64,000 nt of DNA. Source: Parelaphostrongylus tenuis (Eukaryota > Nematoda > Chromadorea > Rhabditida > Metastrongylidae). Positions 1-12,784 of the stretch are shown in pieces. The notes beneath the pieces are model-generated. The model made no database searches and was not told where the DNA came from. It saw only the letters and a list, made by a program, of their open reading frames with translations. The position numbers and the translations under genes are program-made. The stretch spans positions 124,001 through 188,000 of the forward strand of contig JAHQIW010003651.1 of assembly GCA_019055375.1 (NCBI GenBank), written 5' to 3'. How positions within the stretch are numbered: the first letter of the stretch is position 1; the number at the start of each line of letters is the position of its first letter.

Positions 1-1320
1 GGAAAGAAAAGAAATAAATCCTATTGGTAGGAAACATCTATCAAGTCCGCATTTATCAGCACTGCTACATGTCCAAAGGTGCTGAGTGATGTGTAGAACT
101 TTGTACTTCGGGCGAAAGCTGCCTGTGATACCATGCGTTCCCGGAAAGGGTCAGAGCGGAAAAAGTAACGCTTTTAGAGTAGCATGGCAATGTTTCTTTG
201 AGTTTCACCGTATATTCGCCGGCACTTTCATAGTAAACCTTTAAGTTTTAAGTCACCTTATCTCCTCCGAAGGATAGAACATTGCTGGACGATCTTCTGT
301 AAAAGTGGTCTTAGTAAAAACTTCATTTATGGATAACGATGCATTTCCGATTATTTATTCACAATTCTTTCGACAATGCTCTCTAGTTGTGACTGGAGAA
401 AACGCTTTCTACAATGTGAGACTAAGAAACTTATATGTGGGTTATTCCAGTATGTACGTGGAGAAAGAGATAGAAGGAGAGCGCAAATGACCACCTTCAG
501 GGATTGTAGAATTGTTTTTCTCTTCAAAAATGCTGTGTTTTTAAAGGACGCATTCACGTTGTTTCAATTACTCATAGCCTTACTGAAGTGTTTTCTATAA
601 TATTCTAAGAAGTGCTAGCGATAAAATCCTATAAAATGACAATAAAGTGATATATTTCATTAGAAAACAATCACATTGTCAATGGAGCAAACCTGGCCAA
701 CCGGTGACCTCGTCGCGTGCCAAGCGAAATATCAACGCGGTCCGCAACGTGTTGAAACTTGATCACGAGCACTTATCCAGTTATGAGACAAAATTTCGTT
801 GATGGCTGGCATAGGTCCTGCATACATTGGGGTTAATTCCGTGAAAACTATTCAACCACAACGAAGCCAGCCAAAATCCAGTCCGTGCTATTGACGCGGA
901 AACGAATCGTGTATCAAAATCAGTATTCACTGAATATTTAGTGATATTTGATGGCGCGACGAACTACTTCTTAAGACAGTCGTTCTAATGCATTATTATC
1001 AAAGTGAAAATGGCCTTATAAAAGCTTAAGACGCTGAAAGATGATTTTATAGGATTTAAATTAGAAGCCCTGTGCACTAAAATCTGTGCTCTCATACCCA
1101 AGCGTGAGTTCGCACATATGTCAAAATCTGTGCACGTAAGCACAAAGTTGATGAAGATTTTTCTTAGCTACACGGAGTATGAAAAGACTGGACGTCGCAT
1201 CGATAGTTGTTGATTTCTCCCCAAGAGCACTCAGTTACTTCAGATATCTTTGACGTGGTTAGAAATTTTCAGCTCATCATCACTAATACCACTTGACTCT
1301 TCTTAACGACTGCATGTGAG
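1..1320. other. No gene recognised
   Basis: AT-rich with short overlapping frames on both strands at 305-600 and no convincing splice chain. A short stretch at about 85-110 (GTGATGTGTAGAACTTTGTA) resembles a family B fragment. Confidence 0.5.
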
Positions 1321-1329
1321 AACGTATAA

Positions 1330-1860
1330 AGCCTTTTTGAAGATGGTACGTCAGGTTAGTACGTACGTTTCAGCGATGTCACCCGTTTCATTAGTGGCCC
1401 ACGCTTCACAGTGAGAATCCTACTTTATAGCAAGGATGAGGAGACGTTGTTTACGGTAACAGAACGTGATATTGCGTTATCACCACTTATTCAATCGACG
1501 GATCACGTTTGGTAGAAAATATAAAGAAACGCATTTAATCGACTGTTATGGTCTACGTACGACGCTAACGATCCTATCCTGAGAAGGCTCTGAACATCCT
1601 TACAGACTATACGAAATATTTAACGAAGTTCAAGATATTCACTACCAATCTAATCCATCGACTGAAAAAGTAGTAGTAACACAGTTTCACGTGCTATCAC
1701 TATAAATAACGTTTTTCCATCCCTGTTATAAAGTAGGGTTGAGTGTGGGGCGTGGGCCACTGATGAAGCGGACGACATCACCGGAACGTACGTATGTTTC
1801 TGCCGTGTCAATCTCGAAAAGGCTCTGAACATTCCAACAGACTATATTGAATGTTTGAAG
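1330..1860. repeat. Diverged inverted and direct repeats, foldback family
   Basis: About 1385-1510 matches the reverse complement of about 1650-1790 with moderate divergence (shared core GGCCCACGC and CCTACTTTATA). A second unit is directly repeated: GAAGGCTCTGAACATCC at 1580 and AAAGGCTCTGAACATTCC at 1815. These abut the perfect hairpin at 1880 and look like older relatives. Confidence 0.65.
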
Positions 1861-1879
1861 CAAGATCTAACAATAGTCT

Positions 1880-2152
1880 ATCAATTGATATATGAAAATG
1901 GAGAAAACTTATCTTGATTAGCTGACGCGAGGTTGATAAAACAGTTGTAGAAATTCGGCTGACGTTTCGGCGACCCGCCCTCTTCAGAGCCTGGACGAAT
2001 ATAGTATTAATAATATAGAGACTAATACTATATTCGTCCAGGCTCTGAAGAGGGCGGGTCGCCGAAACGTCAGCCGAATTTCTACAACTGTTTTATCAAC
2101 CTCGCGTCAGCTAATCAAGATAAGTTTTCTCCATTTTCATATATCAATTGAT
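1880..2152. repeat. Perfect 130-bp inverted repeat with 13-nt loop
   Basis: The arms 1880-2009 and 2023-2152 read as exact reverse complements, with a loop at 2010-2022. The outer ends carry TCAATTGA and the arms include GTTTCGGCGACCCGCCCTCT. The absence of divergence between arms suggests a recent foldback MITE, or gene conversion between the arms. Confidence 0.95.
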
Positions 2153-3478
2153 TATGCCGAGGTTTATAGAAAGTCGAACTTTTGAATAGTCTATCAAATG
2201 AATTTCATTTAAAGCAGATGGTCATGAACCAATAATCACACTAATATGTCAAACACATGCGAGCCGGGCAAGGGTTGAACAGGTGGTTGATGGTGTAGGC
2301 CACCAGGAAATAAGCACTGGTTCAGCGTCGTACTGCAACACTGCTCCAATCAATCACCTAAACGTTTGGTAAATCCAGCTCGGCACCCGAGATTGTAGGC
2401 AGCATAGTCTTGACCAGCATTCTTGACATTCATAAGGAAATTAAACTCCTCAACGAGAAGCCAAATATTTCACGTAATATCCCAAAGACTTCCTGGAGGA
2501 TGAATGCAGAGATCGAAACGAATATTAGATTTGCTGGGATCCGCACAGTAAGATGTTATGACAGGTCGTATAGAATAAAATGAAATAAATCCCCTCATTT
2601 CATTACCCACTGTTACTTGTACGGTCGTTGAACTCACATATGAGTTGCACTGCGGCATACCAGTCTATCAGATTTTGTACTGCGATACTGTGAATGCTGG
2701 TTCGCCGTGATTCTCCCAAGCCACCGTGATAGGGCATTCCTATGTTCTCATTAATGGCTGTCAACTATCGAGGGTCGGAAGAAAGTTGTTTCTTGACCTG
2801 CAGATAGATTTTTACGAGGATGGTAGCGTTTGATGTGACTAATCGACCAACCAATAAAATACAATGCAATAGGTTGAGTGTTCTACATTAATAGATTCTG
2901 AACGAGACCCTACTTTGTATCTGGTCACTTACGTTTCGATGACACTATAAGCGCTTTTTAGCACTTTCTAAAAGCAGTGAAAAATCATAAGAGAAGAGCT
3001 CGGGAGTTGTTATCGAACATAGAAGCAAGTCACTTTGATTGCAATTACCCTGTAGAGAACCGCCTCCTGAGCACGATTTCTGATTTTGTTGTGAACTTAT
3101 CAATAAATAGCATGTGTCATGTCCTTCGATGGCTCATTTCTTTGTACAAAGTGTATTTTTCGAGGGGTCATATTTTAGAATGTATCACTAAGAACTGTGG
3201 TATCCAAAGCCAAGTAGGAAAATCAAACAGGTTTATCACTTATCCTCTCACCCTTTACAAAAAGAGTGCTTGTGAGAAACATGTTCTGGACAGTCATCAG
3301 TGTGCGTAGAGGAAACACACTTTGAATTTCCTAGGCAAATAGTCATCTAAAATGCTTCTTGTATGACCGCCTACGGATAGCACGAAACTATGTCAATTGC
3401 CCTAACAGTGGTAGAGCTGTGATTACACGAATTTGAGTGAGTTCACCCAGTGTTCTGTAAAGCGTGTTGTGACGTATA

Positions 3479-4788
3479 CAGGGTGTGAAAAAAGTTCTGA
3501 TAATTTTCTATTGCTTTAATTTTAGCATCAGTATGATGTCTTTTATATTGATTGAGCTAATTTTTTGAAATTCTCTGTACGACTTTGGTTTAGAATGTGT
3601 TATATTTGCATATTTTCAGTTGTGCTTGAGTTACGGAGCGTAAAAATGAACGCATCGCAGTAGTTGAGTCGTACAAGACAGGAATGAAAACAACGAACAT
3701 TATTAAATTGACTGTTAGCAAACCACCAAGCGTCTGCAGAGTAGTGAAATGTTTCAAAGAGGCTGAAGGGATGGAGGACGGTCGTCGAAAAGGTCGTAAA
3801 ACCACCTCGTTCACCCGGAAGGACATCTAGAAAATCCGTTTTCAAATTGGGCAAAATCCGGAGCATCCGGCGCGCAAAATGGTAATGAAGCTCGAGATCA
3901 GCGAGTGGAGAGTCCGATACATTGTTAAAATAACTTGGAGCTGTGAAGCTACCTTATTACTTGTGTTCACTTTCTGAACACAAAAGATGAAAGAAAAACT
4001 GCCGCCGCATGTTCCGTCTGATAGCTGGTGCTCATTCGGCGTAGGTGCTATTCATGGATGAGAAGGTATTCACGGTCAAACCACTTTACAATTGCCAGAA
4101 TCGTCGTCAACTTTTCAAGAAGGGTTATCAGAAGGCCGCAGTAACAAAGAACCATGGGCCGCACTCAGTTTTCGGCCTTTATGATGATCTGGACTGGAAT
4201 TTTCACTAACGGAAAGACGCTCGTTGGTCTTTATCAGCAGAAACGGCAAAAGAACGCTGCCAGCTAGCATCAAGTTTTATGGGCGCACTGTAGCCTTGAA
4301 CTATTCAACGCTTTGACGTTGACGAACATACGTTTCAGCAGGACTGGGCTCCTGAGCATTTGGCCTTTTTAACGATTGCCATCTGTCATGAGCTGTTTCT
4401 AGGCATTTGGGACAAAGACATTTGGCCGCCAAATTTGCCCGATCTCAACCCAGTGGATTACTCAGTGTGGTCAATACTGATGCAAGAAATCCCGGCTCAT
4501 CGCTACACTACCTTAGCCACGCTTAAAAAGGCTTTGACATGAACTTGGGCGAAATTAGGGTGAAAACGTGTGCGAGCATCGTTGGAAATTTTCGCAAGCA
4601 ACTTTGTTAATCTTTGAAAGGCCAGAAAAGATAACATTGAGTTTGTTGTAAACTTTTTGTTTATTTTTATAGTTGCTGATTTAATAAACGTTCTTATTCC
4701 ATCAGCTTAATAAATTTATTTGTTTATGCAGTATTCTTTTACTGCTAAAATATTTGAAAAAAATTACCAGAACCCTTTTCGAATCCTG
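3479..4788 (+). mobile_element. maT-type (DD37D) mariner/Tc1 element, decayed
   Basis: About 1.31 kb flanked by TA on both sides (3477-3478 and 4789-4790). The ends are imperfect inverted repeats: the left CAGGGTGTGAAAAAAGTTCT matches the complement of the right end, which reads CAGGATTCGAAAAGGGTTCT. Between them is a broken transposase. The TA target, length and end similarity are those of the Tc1/mariner superfamily. Confidence 0.85.
3640..4620 (+). pseudogene. Broken DD37D transposase
   Basis: Pieces in several frames: an N-terminal helix-turn-helix (RIAVVESYKTGMKTTNIIKL), the first catalytic Asp region MDEKVFTVKPLYNCQN, then NHGPHSVFGLYDDLDW, the second Asp in FQQDWAPEH, and the third in WPPNLPDLNPVDYSVW. 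From the Asp of QQD to the Asp of PVDY there are 37 intervening residues, the DD37D spacing of maT transposases. In-frame stops (for example near 3829, 3976 and 4207) and frame changes show it is dead. Confidence 0.85.
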
Positions 4789-5918
4789 TAAATAGTTAAA
4801 ATGAGTAAGCTACTCTATGTCCGTATAAACAAACATCCTTTTGCCAACATAGACCCCATTATGCGTGCATAGGAAACAAGGACATGATAGGGAAGAATTT
4901 GAAGTAGACCGTCGTCGCACAGGAATGGGAAACACGGCGCATAAGGTTCTTGATGCTCCTGTATGGATTCTTCAAGTCAAAGAGTTACTGCATCAAGGAA
5001 TGCCTCGTTATCACGTGTGTTATCACACATTATCTCAGATTGATATTTTGATGAGAGGTTTGCATTGGCAGGTTGTGTGAACTAGATGAGGTCAGTCCTC
5101 AAATGGAGTATTTTGTCGAGAATTATTGAAAATATGAGTGTGTAAAAAATGTTTTGTTTCTAATGTGAGTGAAACCTATGTTTGATGAGTTCTGTTGGAG
5201 TTATGGAGATGTTTGGCTGAGTGGTTCATGGGCAATCTGGTCCTTCCAGGTTCTGAAAGAAGAGAATTCGGCCTGAAACGCCAAATGTTCCGAGAAGTTA
5301 TAGTATGATGACTTCGTGTTTGGCTTATTAAGGAACCTGTTGATTATTGAACAACGCCGACGTTAATAAATAGCCTTGCTTGGAAATTGATTATAGATCT
5401 TTGAAATTTTCCCTTAAGATGGTAAGAAACTTAAGCGGAATTTACTCCTGGAAAACAGCAAATATTTGTGAAACTCTTGCTCATCGCCAATTTAAGTAAG
5501 TTTCGACATACTGATAAGCCGTGAACCAAGGCAATTATGATAGAAAGACGACGTGAACCTATCTCGGAACATTTTGTTGAAAAATATTCGTAAGTCAGAG
5601 CGGGAAAATAGCGATCACATCACTTTCACTAAGCTCACCCAGTTCTAACTTCTCAGCAAATAGCGATCAATTTTTCAACTCTTATCTGTCTGCCACCACA
5701 CATAAGGGCTTCTACTCCATTCATCCGATAAGCATTGCTGCCCAGAACAAACAAAATCCAAGTTTTCTTATTTCTTTCACTTTCCACTACATATCACTTG
5801 TGTCTCGATCTGAAACTCTGTGAGCCGGTAATTCATTGCCCGTTTCGTGTTGTCTTTTATCTTCGTCGACTTCTTCTTCTATCAGTCTGAACCTTCCTTC
5901 TACTGCCTTTCAGGAATC

Positions 5919-8900
5919 ATGAATTTTTTTGACTTACTCCGTTCAAACAAATCCAAGACCAAAAAGAATTTTCATATTTCTGCGAATGAAATCAGCCAGC
6001 CGAGTGATTTCAGGTAAGCGAAATTTGTTGGAATTCGATGCTTCAAAAGTTAAAGAAAATTGAACGATTGCTTTGAGCTTGAAAATGAAACAGCTTTTCA
6101 CTGCTATGTGAATCTGACTAGTTGATTGCATACTAAAGCGGTGAGAATGTATCATCAAAACAATTCGAGATACTGCTGATGATTTTCACATAAGTGTTCA
6201 TACAGTGCACGGTTCGAGTTAGACAAGCGGGATGTGCGTTGAAAGATATGCTATGTTTTACTTGTGAGTATTTTGCTCAACAACTTTTTGATTCACTAAA
6301 TCATTAAGGCAAAAAGATTTTTCTGATTGTGCGACCATTATGTGATACACAAGTCATCAACGAGAAATCGCTCCAACCCCAAGAAGGTTCAGTTTCTCAG
6401 TGTATACACTGAGGAATCTAGCCAGCATTGATCTGATCTAAGAGGTCTTCGTTTCCTTAGTAAATCTCAATAAGAGAGCAGTAGATGCTACCCGTCGAAA
6501 GAAACTATGTTGGGGTAAATACAATGATACTTTTGTACCGTTTTTTTTTCAACTTCACGGAAATACCTGCATATCTAGTAGGTATATGCAGATAACGGAA
6601 ATTCATGAGCATGGAAGAGATCGACTAACATTTATCGGAGTAACCAAGCAACTGGTTGCCAGGGAGGGTTGCCTGTTTATGCATGGTTACGATAGTTCGT
6701 AATTTTAAAGCACCAACCCCTTCGAAACTTGGAGATCATTACTGTTCTTCGTATTTGTTTCGCAGAATTTCGGCATTGTCGAGCGTTGGGAAGGGTGATG
6801 TGAAAATATACCTGGCCTATCAGAATCCATCCAATATGTGGCTCCCTTTTGAATTCAAGTGCCTTTTTCATTTGAAAATACAGCATTTTTGATGAAACTT
6901 GCACTATCTATGCGATGTTTCGAAACAATTTTTGTGTTTTGTGTGCGATGCAAATACAAGCCTTACTACCTTATCAGCAATCATCTGAAGAACCGTTGCC
7001 TTGCACGAAATCATGAAAAGAACGCACGAGGTAGTAATCTATTCATTGACGGCATCAGGTCAGCAACGTCAGGTAATTAGCATTTTGAAACATTGAGCTA
7101 GAAAAGCTAATAGCTTTGCCGTATCAGAGATAAGTACTTCCAAAGGCTTAAATATCGCCATCTGTAAAACAAAAAAATGCTTGCGATTAATCTTGGTGGC
7201 ATCGGTTAGATCCCTAGCCTAATGTGACTCTGAAATTGTTTATTTATCAATAACCTCAATACACATCGAGAAAAGAAAAAAATAGGTTTTGAAGAGTCGA
7301 AATGCACATCGGGGTGAACAGCAGTCTCCAGGAAATAATGGCGTTCACCAACGGCACTTCTCTTGCAAGCCAACCAAGCTTATTGACACCGTAAGCTCTT
7401 TCTCACTTTATTAGTATAAAATAGCAATATTCTTAGTGATTATAAACAAAAATTAAAGTGCACCTACTTATCAATCTATAGTATTTCCACCCATCAGTTT
7501 GAAACAAATAAAATGTTCACCACTCATTTCGCTTCCTGATAATGCTACTAATAAACGACCCGTTTGTCACCTCACGGGATCGGACCTCAAAATATTTATG
7601 TTTTACCCACTGATGCACAGTGATGTGCAAAACTTTTTGCGTCAGTTGGGGCTCGAACCTACATTTCACCCTATCCGGGGGCGCGTGCCCGAGCTGTTGC
7701 ACTATGCAAAGAGTTTTTGCAGTATAACTCTACATCAGAGGGTATATTTTTAACATCATAACATTGCTAGAAGCAGTTCATTAAAAAGCACCATTCTGTT
7801 TGATCAGGTTTTTTTAGTGATCCAAAATGGGCTTCGGTTGAAACACGACGGTTGTGCAAAAAGACACCACTGACAGAGGACGAACTGACAAAAAGTCCAT
7901 TCGGAAAATATCTGGTGAACGCAGTTTTTAAGCCTCTTAAATAAAAGACGTCTTACAATGCAAATGTCAAAAATTTCCAAACAGAAGGCCATTCTCTTAA
8001 AACCAGAGTAGTCGGATTTTTCTTCTTTTATTTTTCCATTAGCTTCTACTTCCAAAAGCATATGTGGCGCAGTGGTTAGAGGTGCTCTGTGTGGACCTTA
8101 AGATCGATGGTTCGATCTCGCGCTCATTGCTCACCAAGCCATCCATCCCTCCGGGGTTGGTAAATTGGTACCGGACTGGTCGCAGACTTGTCTGAGGAAT
8201 AAGCAGTACTGACTCGGTTCAGCGGGAGGCTATCGCGAGTCATAGTAAAGGCCAGATATGCATTCAACCACCTCGAGAGAAGTTAAAAATTGAAGACGAA
8301 TGTATGGCGTATCTCTCAGGGATTGATTGATCAACGCCGTGAGCTATGTCCTTTATACTTTAGCTTCTACGCTGCATAAAAATAAGTAAGAAATGTGAAA
8401 TAGTGACTATTGTACTTACTGTTCAATTCATCAAAATAGGCACATGTGCCGTAATTTCAATTCCTTGCCGTTTTCGTCTTGGTTTGACCGGCTTCTCTGG
8501 TTTATTAACCAGTTGAAAAGAATAATATTTCTGAGGGAGTGATTGCATAGTTTAGCCATCTCCACGAAAGACAGCAAATCAACGAAAATACGGCAGTACC
8601 AATGGTAAGCGCATTCTAAGACAGAAAACTACGGAAATTCTACTGAACGTATTTTCAGTACCGAGTACTCCGATTCCGAGAGCGCCAAGTCGCTATCGAG
8701 AATCTATTCCGCCGCAGTGGATGGACCCTCTTAACACTGGTAACGCTTAAATTCTTTCGAAATATATGATTTTATCTGGATAGTCAAATATTAACGATAT
8801 TGAACAATCTTGTTGAACGACTATGTGCTTTTAACTGCTTCATATTTTCAGTTTTCTCAGCAGATAAATCATCTTCATTTAGGTATGGCCAAAAGCATAA

Positions 8901-10330
8901 CGCTGCCGCGAAGCCACTCCAAATCATTCCCTGAACTTCGAATTTATACAGATGATAGCGGGTAAGGAAGTCTTGAGACTTATTTATCATGAAAAGACGT
9001 TTTATACCGTTTAATTTTGTAAAATAATCTCTTCATATTGCTAAGCAAGTTAGCAACGTAGTGAAAAATCGTTACGCATTTGGCTAGACCGGAATGTCAT
9101 TGAAATGTTGTCGTGGTTTCAGTGGCTTCAACGTAATTCGTTAGAAAGGCAGTGATTCGCTATGTTTTCTCGAAAATATTTCTCAACTACGGTTTCTACA
9201 GGGCTCCTTGTTCTTGTGAAGTATGCAAGAAGGGGACAATTACGAACTTACTGTATTTACCTGCTGCCACTTCTCGTACACCGAAGCTGAGAATTCAGCA
9301 GCATGTAAGCCTGTCCTATTTAACTCGGATTACACATTAAATGATTCAGTTTCTTTTCACTATAGCTTCCCAATCGTCCGAATTTCGCACTCTATCGTTT
9401 AGATGCGTTTAAATTAAAACGTGAGCACTTTTTTTCTTTGCATTATGATGTTTCCTAAGGCTTAGTGATGCGCAAATTTTTTGCGATAATATAGAAGCTA
9501 ATAAACTTTGCCAATAACCATTCTTCGTCAAATCGGTTCATTCGATATAGAAACTTTTTAACTCATTCCGTACCATACGGACACTGTAGTGTATATAGTG
9601 CTTTGAATCTCCCGACCTTGTTACAGATTCCAAGCCATTCGCCAACCAAATGGCCTGGAATTGAGTGCTTTAAACTCTGTTTTTCTGACATGAAATTTCT
9701 TTCGAATGCAGCAAAATTGAGCCAAGTGATAATCTCAAAAAGAAAGTCAGGTGCCGTGTTTTACTGGTTACTAGTTGCTACACAAATACCTACTCTACTG
9801 CGCATTCGAAGGTTTATTGCGAAGGATGCGATTTAAATAATGACCAGCTACAATGTGATCATAAGGTATAGAATGAGTTAAAGAACCATATTCGAAGCTA
9901 TCTGGTAGATTTGTACATTTCAACGTTTAAGCAGGAAACAAATATGGAAGAAGACGAGTACTACGAAATCCATTCAAGGAATAGCGAGAGAAACCTCAGA
10001 TTGTCAGCGTTGCAGAATGTTGGAAAACCAGCTACCTCAAGCTTGGCAAAGGATAGTGTAGAAAAGAAACCGACGAAAACGTTGCTGACCCCACCCAGTC
10101 CACCACCTCGTAGATTGCTGAATAACGCAAGAAATGCGAAGGCGTTGGATTTCTCGCCTGTGAGAACGGTCAGCTCTTCTGAATGGCCTTTGTGCAATGA
10201 ATCATTCTTAAAAAACTCGGTAAGCATTCACGCCGAAGACACAACTACTGGATCTGGTCGACCATCGATGGATTCTGGAATAAGTGAAAAACAAAGTGAA
10301 ACCGATGAAAAGTTTATGACAAGGCTTTAA
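5919..10330 (+). CDS. CRIB-motif, proline/serine-rich protein (candidate Cdc42/Rac effector), multi-exon
   Basis: The first exon, 5919-6013, follows a strong acceptor (CTACTGCCTTTCAG, perhaps for a spliced leader). It reads MNFFDLLRSNKSKTKK, then ISANEISQPSDFR, which matches the first half of the CRIB consensus ISxPxxFxH, after a basic stretch as in many CRIB proteins. Later exons join in phase: 7286-7390 (start uncertain), 8556-8604, 8659-8739, 8883-8961, 9202-9304, 9366-9406 (donor uncertain), 9627-9678, 9935-10330. They encode a basic/proline-rich region (VPSTPIPRAPSRYRE), KSITLPRSHSKSFPEL, a Cys cluster CSCEVCKKG, LPNRPNFALYRLD, RQPNGLELSALNS and a tail with KTLLTPPSPPPRRLL and RPSMDSGISEKQSE. 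The stop is at 10328-10330 and AATAAA at 10638. The second CRIB half (HxxHVG) is not secure: a read from 7295 gives VEMHIGV, but in a different frame from the downstream exons. The chain from 8556 on is better supported than its link to exon 1. Confidence 0.6.
7605..7735 (-). repeat. Family B tRNA-like module
   Basis: Minus strand shows a run resembling the TPsiC half of a tRNA (TAGGTTCGAGCCCCAACTGA) and an upstream block with TGCATAGTGCAACAGCTCGG. Plus-strand hallmark is GTGATGTGCAAAACTTTTTG. Within an intron of the CRIB gene. Confidence 0.6.
8060..8357 (+). repeat. tRNA-derived SINE, family A (reference copy)
   Basis: Starts with a tRNA-like head: ATGTGGCGCAGTGGTTAGAG contains an A-box (TGGCGCAGTGG) and GGTTCGATCTC at 8109 resembles a B-box, spaced as in RNA polymerase III promoters. 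A roughly 230-bp unrelated body follows and ends near CTATGTCCTTTATA. Not a functional tRNA: no cloverleaf anticodon stem was found. Confidence 0.8.
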
Positions 10331-10637
10331 TTACTTATTTGATAATTTCAAAGGAGAACAACCGTTGAGAAACAAGTATGAGGGAAATTTCCGAGAAAAA
10401 CTCATGTTACTTTTATTTCTACTTGGCATAGTATAATAAGAGAATATTCTACGAGGCCCTCCTCAGTGGCCAAAACTTGCAGAAGGCTCTGCAGCTGCAT
10501 AATTGACTCTTATGTTTGCCATTTCTTAGCTCTTTTTTGAAAACGATTTTCTTCAACATTCTAGGCTATTGTGAAATATTTTTCGTTGCTCTCGTGTATT
10601 CTAATCAGATTGTTATAAGATCGTGTTTCTTTATGTT

Positions 10638-10643
10638 AATAAA
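10638..10643 (+). terminator. Polyadenylation signal AATAAA
   Basis: Canonical hexamer about 310 bases after the stop codon of the CRIB-type gene, in AT-rich DNA with no other gene nearby. Its distance is plausible for a 3' UTR. Confidence 0.5.
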
Positions 10644-11579
10644 TCAGTGTTGAGTGCAGTTGTTTTATAAAAATGATAGAAGATCGTTTCATAGGAGTGA
10701 CAAAAGAATCTGTGTCTTCATGAAAGCTAAGTGGGGTGCTTTGACGAGTACATAATCAGCCCTCGATCGCTATCAGCCTAACACAAGGATAATGATCGCC
10801 GTTATCTTTCAGCAAAGGAAGACGCTTTTGGATCTCTTTAAACTTTGTTAGAAATGCAGTTTAATGTATCTAATGATCAAATATTGATAAGTAAGAAGCA
10901 TAAAGTAATCGCAATTGTCGGTATCAGCTAAAAATAAAGGCAAAACATAAAGAAGGCAAAAAAGCTTTGATTGTATCAAATGCAACTTAAGAAATCATCA
11001 AATGTAACTTAATAGTGTGTTACAACAATCGGAAGATATCTGCATTCTTTCTACTGCAATCTGATAAGTGTTTTGAAGGACGCGAGTCCTGGTCGGAGAT
11101 TTGAACTATATGAAATTTATCAGTAAAGAGGACTTGTTTTGCACACGTAACAAGAAAAACTCATCACTGCAAAGTCAACCAATCTGGAAAGGGCATTCCT
11201 CCCTTTTACCTTTTCATTTCCCTTCACACACTCGTTGAGAGCCAGTTAGTTCCAGAATAAGCTAATCATCGCTGATCCGGTAGACACCGGGACACAAGAG
11301 TGGAACTTTCTATGCACCGATAAGATTGTCGTGATGCTCATTCTCGTGCTCTGTGCCGTGTCTGTGGAATGCAACACAGGGCTCGCTCTTATTGCAGTGT
11401 GTGGCTTTTTTTTTCACTCCATGCTCACATTCCTCTACATAAATCACACATTTTCCTATCTTAGAAAATCCTATGCGCCTCTAACTAGCGAGATGTATGA
11501 AGCGTAGCCGTTGAAGGTGCCTTGCAGAGCACCTGCATGAGCCGATTTAATTGCGCGCTCCACGCTTGTCAACCCTTTT

Positions 11580-11765
11580 AACCTTACAGAGTGAATAAAC
11601 TGGTACCAACTGGTTTGAAAGGAATCCACCACTAGCTTGACATTTCAGTTGCTCACCGTAGGGCACTGTATAGGTCAGATATGTATTCAATTACCTCCAA
11701 CGAACCTTGATGATTTCTACTGCTTGCCGCATCTTTTGGGAATTGATCAACTCCAAGAACTTCCA
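11580..11765 (+). repeat. SINE family A, 5'-truncated
   Basis: Body portion only (TGGTACCAACTGG; GGTCAGATATGTATTCAATT; GGGAATTGATCAACTCC). The tRNA-like head is missing. Placed after the CRIB gene. Confidence 0.5.
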
Positions 11766-12739
11766 AAACATTTGCGTAAGTATCTGTTTCTGCTTGATTG
11801 TTCAAAGTTTCAATGTTTGCATTAGGAGATTCGTGATCGGAACTCTCCTCGAGCGCTTTTGGCATTCGATTTCGACTGATACCATAAAAGTCAGCAGTAC
11901 TTGGAACCGTTTGACTCAGCATATCTCGCTGGTTAGAAGCCTACGTAAAGCTACACACCAGTGTCGAAGGGTGAAAAAGTGACTGAAAAGCCTATATCGA
12001 CGACGACGACGCATGGTCTTCTCCAAAGATATTTTTTGCACGAATTCTACGCATCTATCCTTCATATTTACTGTACAGAGCCCGGCACCTCTTGCATTGG
12101 ATTCTCTTTTTCGCATTCATCATTCACAGAACCTCACCAACTTCTACGTGTAAGCCTGAGTGCTAAAGAAATGTTTTTTAGTCATAATTTTGTAAATGCT
12201 GATGTGACTTCATTGAGAGATCTGTGACAGCAGGGCTAAAACTCGGAGTGTCGAGAGTGAACTTTTCCCAGACGAGTCTGGTATTATTCTTGCTATCGCA
12301 GAGGGTTGAGATGTGCGGAAAACAGGGTGTGACTGAATATGCGCTGTGCTCTCAATGACTGATGTTACTATCGCTGAGATTCTCTAAAAAATTGGTTTGA
12401 AAAATGCGTCGAGGCTTCAGTTTGGGTCGTGATATGTTGCGTAACATACAAACTCCTGGCCATTAAAAATAATTTGAAGGCTCAACTGGTTTTGTTACAG
12501 ATTCATGATATGATGCGTAGAAAAACTCATAAGAATTGACACAATTTTATTCACACAGATCAATTGAAATCATAATTTAAAGTATGATTTCTCATTACTA
12601 TGTTCTAAATCAATATCAGAATAACCTGCAATTCTGCAAAGAGGTTTTCAATAGCCCCATGATAATATAATCAAAAAAGTGATAAGCATACAGCAAGAGC
12701 GGTAACACGTTTTCTGTACCTGCGTATGCATGTGCACGT

Positions 12740-12752
12740 ATTCGTATGAGTC

Positions 12753-12784
<32 letters not shown>

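Noticed and set aside
7605..7735. Possible tRNA gene on the minus strand
   Set aside because: The TPsiC-like half is present but the rest does not fold as a cloverleaf and diverged copies occur throughout the window.
8063..8125. Possible functional tRNA gene
   Set aside because: A-box and B-box like sequences are present, but no foldable anticodon arm was found and the unit recurs with a long shared 3' body, so it is a SINE head.
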